Source: JAQBGV01 sp032128395 (GTDB taxonomy: Bacteria; Planctomycetota; UBA8108; UBA1146). Taken from it: a stretch of 7,779 nt of DNA. Under the pieces are notes generated by a model. That model saw only the letters and a program-made list of their open reading frames with translations, ran no database searches and had not been told where the DNA came from. Location: positions 1-7,779 of the forward strand of contig JAQBGV010000091.1 in the NCBI GenBank assembly GCA_032128395.1, in the 5' to 3' direction. The position numbers were made by a program, and so were the translations under genes. The number at the start of each line of letters is the position of its first letter. Position 1 is the first letter of the stretch. Below, piece by piece: positions 5,430-7,779 of this stretch.

Positions 5430-7779
5430 CAGCCTGGGTTGGGGAATGGCGCGGGCGGTGGTGGTCCGTTCGTGAAGAGGTACGCGAGCAGGTTCACCGG
5501 GTCGCCGATGTTGACCTGCCCATCCGCATCGATGTCCGCGCTCTCGAGCGGCACCGGAGTCGCCCCCATCGCGAAGAGGTACTCGAGGATCCCGACCGGG
5601 TCCGAGATGTCGATCGAGCCATCCCCGTTGATGTCGCCTCGGATGAACGGGATCGGGCAGGGCGGTGCGGTGCACTCGTCGGGGATTCCGTCCATGTCCA
5701 CGTCGGAGCTCGTGCCGGTCAGGACATCGACGGAGTCGTCGATGCCGTTGCCGTTGCAGTCCACGCAGACAGTGTCCTCGACGGCCAGGTCATCGATCCC
5801 CGCCTCGACGATCGAGCCCGCGCCCAAGTCCTCGGCGATGAATCGCAGCCGGACCGTTGCGGACGGGGTAACGAAGTCCGAGACGAGCACTCGATGAGAA
5901 TTCCATCCGCCACTCGTACCCGCTCCGGTCGGCCCCACGACCTCGGCCACCAGCCAGTTCGCGCCGTTGTCCCCGGAGATTTCGACCCGGAACACGTCCT
6001 CGCCCGGCGCGGACCCAGCGTCGTTCGAATACCAACGCCAGTATACGAACTCCGGATCGACCATCCCGGTGAGATCGTAGACGGGAGACATCAGGGTCGT
6101 CGCTCCGCCATCGACGTCGTTGGCGCCGACCGCTCCCCCGACGAGTCCCTGCCCGGTGACCCAACAGTTGGTCCCGGTCGCGGTGTGGTCATCTTCGGGC
6201 TGGGCTGCGGTCCCGACCGGATTGACTCGGGTCCAAATTCCGGTCGTCGCGGCGTCGCCCGCCGCACCGACCGTCCAGCCGAGGTCGCTCTCCATCGAGT
6301 CCACACTGAGTTCGATGCTCCCGACGGGCAGCGGGTAGGTCGCAGCGGGCGCGCTGCCCGGGTCGGTGACCACCGCACCGCCGAGCGGGTTCGCCGCGAC
6401 GTACCAGGAGAGAGTCGCGCCGCACGGACTGATCGGGATCGTCGCCTCGTACAGGGTGCCGCCGAGTGAAACGAGCGGATGCGCGAGGAAACCGCCCGCG
6501 TTGTCGACCCACAGGGTGGGGCTCGCAGGATCGAGAACGACCCCCGCCCCGGGGGTGATCTCGACCTCGAAGGTGCCGCCGGTCGGGAGGACCTCGGTCG
6601 GGATCCCGTTCGGGTACGCAAAGGTCAGGGCCGGGTCGCCGATCTCCCAGACGAAAAGACCGCGCTGCCGATCGCTCCCGATCACCACTCCACTCGGGAA
6701 GTAGGGGAAGAGGCTCCAGAGGCCGTCGAAGTTCGCAGTATCGTCGGCGGGGTAGGTGTCGAAGTATCCCGTCTCGACGGGGTTCACCGGATCGGTCGCG
6801 TCGAAGACCCGCAACCCGCTCCGGTAGTTCGCCTCCAGGATCAGGTCGTCCTTGACGTACAGGTTGTGCCCGATCGCGGCGACTCCGTTGGTGAAATCGT
6901 TGACCAGGACCGGCGCCGCGAGATTGTTGACGTCGAAGACGAACGTCGTCGTGGGGATGCCGAGATTCCCCTCGTCGAGTTCATCGTTGAGGTAGAAGTA
7001 CTGGCGATCGTCGGAGAGCCACCCCTGGTGCGAGTACTGGCCGTTCGGGTAGATCAGCTGGCTGAAGGAGACGATGTTCGACTTGTTCGTGACGTCGAGA
7101 ATGTCGAGCCCCGTGAGTGTGCCCCCGCCATTGGCCCCGCCGCAGGCGAATGCAACCTGAGTCCCGGCATAGGGCCCCGTGGTGTAGGTGACCACCTGCA
7201 CATCGTGCACGTAGCGGACGTTCCAACTTCCGACGAAGAGCGGGGCGGTCGGGTTCGCGAGGTCGTAGATCCGAAGACCGTTGCTCGAGCCTCCGCAGCG
7301 GTAGAGGAACCCGGATACCTCGTCGATCGCGACGTTGTGCGACGACTCCACACCCCCGGTGAGGACCGACGGAAGTTGCGCGACGTTGCCGTTGTCGATG
7401 TCCGCGAGATCGAGCACTTGAATCCCACCGCCGCACTCCGAGACGATGTAAGCGTAGTTCAGATAGGTTTTCACATCACGCCAGGTACAAGATCCTGGTC
7501 CGGGGATGTTGTCGATGACCACCGGGTTCCCGGGGACCGTGATCTCGACGATCGAGGTCCCCGTCGAGTGGCCCATCAGGGCGTACTCTCGACCGCTCGG
7601 GGCGGTGTAGCCCCAGCAATCGTTGACGAGTCCAGTGCCGCCGAGCTCTGCCACGGTCAACCAGGAGAGCATCGTCACTCCCAGGGCGTCGTATCCGCCG
7701 GGAGGCCCGAACGGCACCGATCCCGAACCCGATCCCGAACCGGGTCCCGCGCTGCGGTAGCCGGGGCCGGTGTACGGAG
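5423..7779 (-). CDS. Choice-of-anchor B family (LVIVD propeller) protein with C-terminal dockerin, 5' end outside window
   Basis: The frame is open to the window edge, giving 784 residues with the N-terminus missing. The first in-window GTG (7717) has no ribosome binding site and lies inside a Gly-Ser linker, so it is unlikely to be the start. Numbering from it: 10-365 match the choice-of-anchor B type, a presumed beta-propeller of unknown function (WGYTAPSGREYALMG, GIQVLDLADIDN, GLRIYDLANPTAP, GLRVFDATDPVNP). 370-465 are Ig-like. 470-648 resemble a MAM/jelly-roll module (SDLGWTVG to AGIDDLAVED). 653-682 are a calcium-binding linker (DCNGNGIDD, DVDMDGIPDEC). 691-757 are a dockerin pair with loops D695-D706 and D728-D739. 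The end is Pro-rich (NGPPPPAPFPNPGCP). It is probably secreted and may bind calcium and a partner or polysaccharide. Function unknown. Confidence 0.9.
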   Translation of the reverse strand, partial: PYTGPGYRSAGPGSGSGSGSVPFGPPGGYDALGVTMLSWLTVAELGGTGLVNDCWGYTAPSGREYALMGHSTGTSIVEITVPGNPVVIDNIPGPGSCTWRDVKTYLNYAYIVSECGGGIQVLDLADIDNGNVAQLPSVLTGGVESSHNVAIDEVSGFLYRCGGSSNGLRIYDLANPTAPLFVGSWNVRYVHDVQVVTYTTGPYAGTQVAFACGGANGGGTLTGLDILDVTNKSNIVSFSQLIYPNGQYSHQGWLSDDRQYFYLNDELDEGNLGIPTTTFVFDVNNLAAPVLVNDFTNGVAAIGHNLYVKDDLILEANYRSGLRVFDATDPVNPVETGYFDTYPADDTANFDGLWSLFPYFPSGVVIGSDRQRGLFVWEIGDPALTFAYPNGIPTEVLPTGGTFEVEITPGAGVVLDPASPTLWVDNAGGFLAHPLVSLGGTLYEATIPISPCGATLSWYVAANPLGGAVVTDPGSAPAATYPLPVGSIELSVDSMESDLGWTVGAAGDAATTGIWTRVNPVGTAAQPEDDHTATGTNCWVTGQGLVGGAVGANDVDGGATTLMSPVYDLTGMVDPEFVYWRWYSNDAGSAPGEDVFRVEISGDNGANWLVAEVVGPTGAGTSGGWNSHRVLVSDFVTPSATVRLRFIAEDLGAGSIVEAGIDDLAVEDTVCVDCNGNGIDDSVDVLTGTSSDVDMDGIPDECTAPPCPIPFIRGDINGDGSIDISDPVGILEYLFAMGATPVPLESADIDADGQVNIGDPVNLLAYLFTNGPPPPAPFPNPGCP
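7719..7742 (-). repeat. Two 12-base direct repeats coding a Gly-Ser linker
   Basis: The plus-strand unit GATCCCGAACCC occurs twice, the second copy with G as its last base. On the minus strand it codes GSGSGSGS, in the stretch AGPGSGSGSGSVPFGP. It marks a flexible linker just ahead of the propeller and shows that the coding frame continues beyond the window. Confidence 0.65.

Overview
The window is GC-rich (about 60-65 % by eye) and strongly biased to G/C at codon third positions. It encodes three large proteins; two show or probably have Sec export signals and the third enters already in mature-looking sequence. The protein style points to a planctomycete (Planctomycetota) or a similar uncultured marine or soil bacterium. 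Two of the three proteins carry dockerin-like calcium-binding domains opening with FIRGD.N.DG...ISDP, and one carries a DCNGNGIDD / DVDMDGIPDEC linker. I know both signatures mainly from planctomycete secreted proteins. This assignment is by recognition, not by search.

Layout: (1) 1-2116, minus strand: the N-terminal 705 residues of a secreted di-heme cytochrome c peroxidase-family protein. Its C-terminus lies beyond position 1. (2) 2117-2716: a 600-base divergent intergenic region with a weak promoter candidate, a separated inverted repeat, two adjacent hairpins, and a second, upstream in-frame start with its own Shine-Dalgarno. (3) 2717-4963, plus strand: a complete 748-residue secreted protein with an N-terminal dockerin pair, an Ig-like module, an alpha/beta-hydrolase with a Ser-Asp-His triad, and a C-terminal beta-rich region. 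(4) 4964-5422: convergent intergenic region with a strong hairpin, a 33-base tandem repeat of five full copies plus one partial, and more hairpins. (5) 5423-7779, minus strand: a large propeller-type 'choice-of-anchor B' protein with an Ig-like segment, a MAM/jelly-roll-like domain, a calcium-binding linker and a C-terminal dockerin pair. Its N-terminus lies beyond position 7779.

The three genes point in alternating directions (minus, plus, minus), so they are not an operon. What they share is the probable destination (periplasm, paryphoplasm or outside) and a modular make-up. Genes 2 and 3 share the dockerin-like module at opposite ends. I see no phage, insertion sequence, CRISPR, tRNA or rRNA. 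I do not see a clear new multi-gene system. The most distinctive points are the modular architectures, the dockerin placement, the long insert between the two haem sites, and the tandem repeat.
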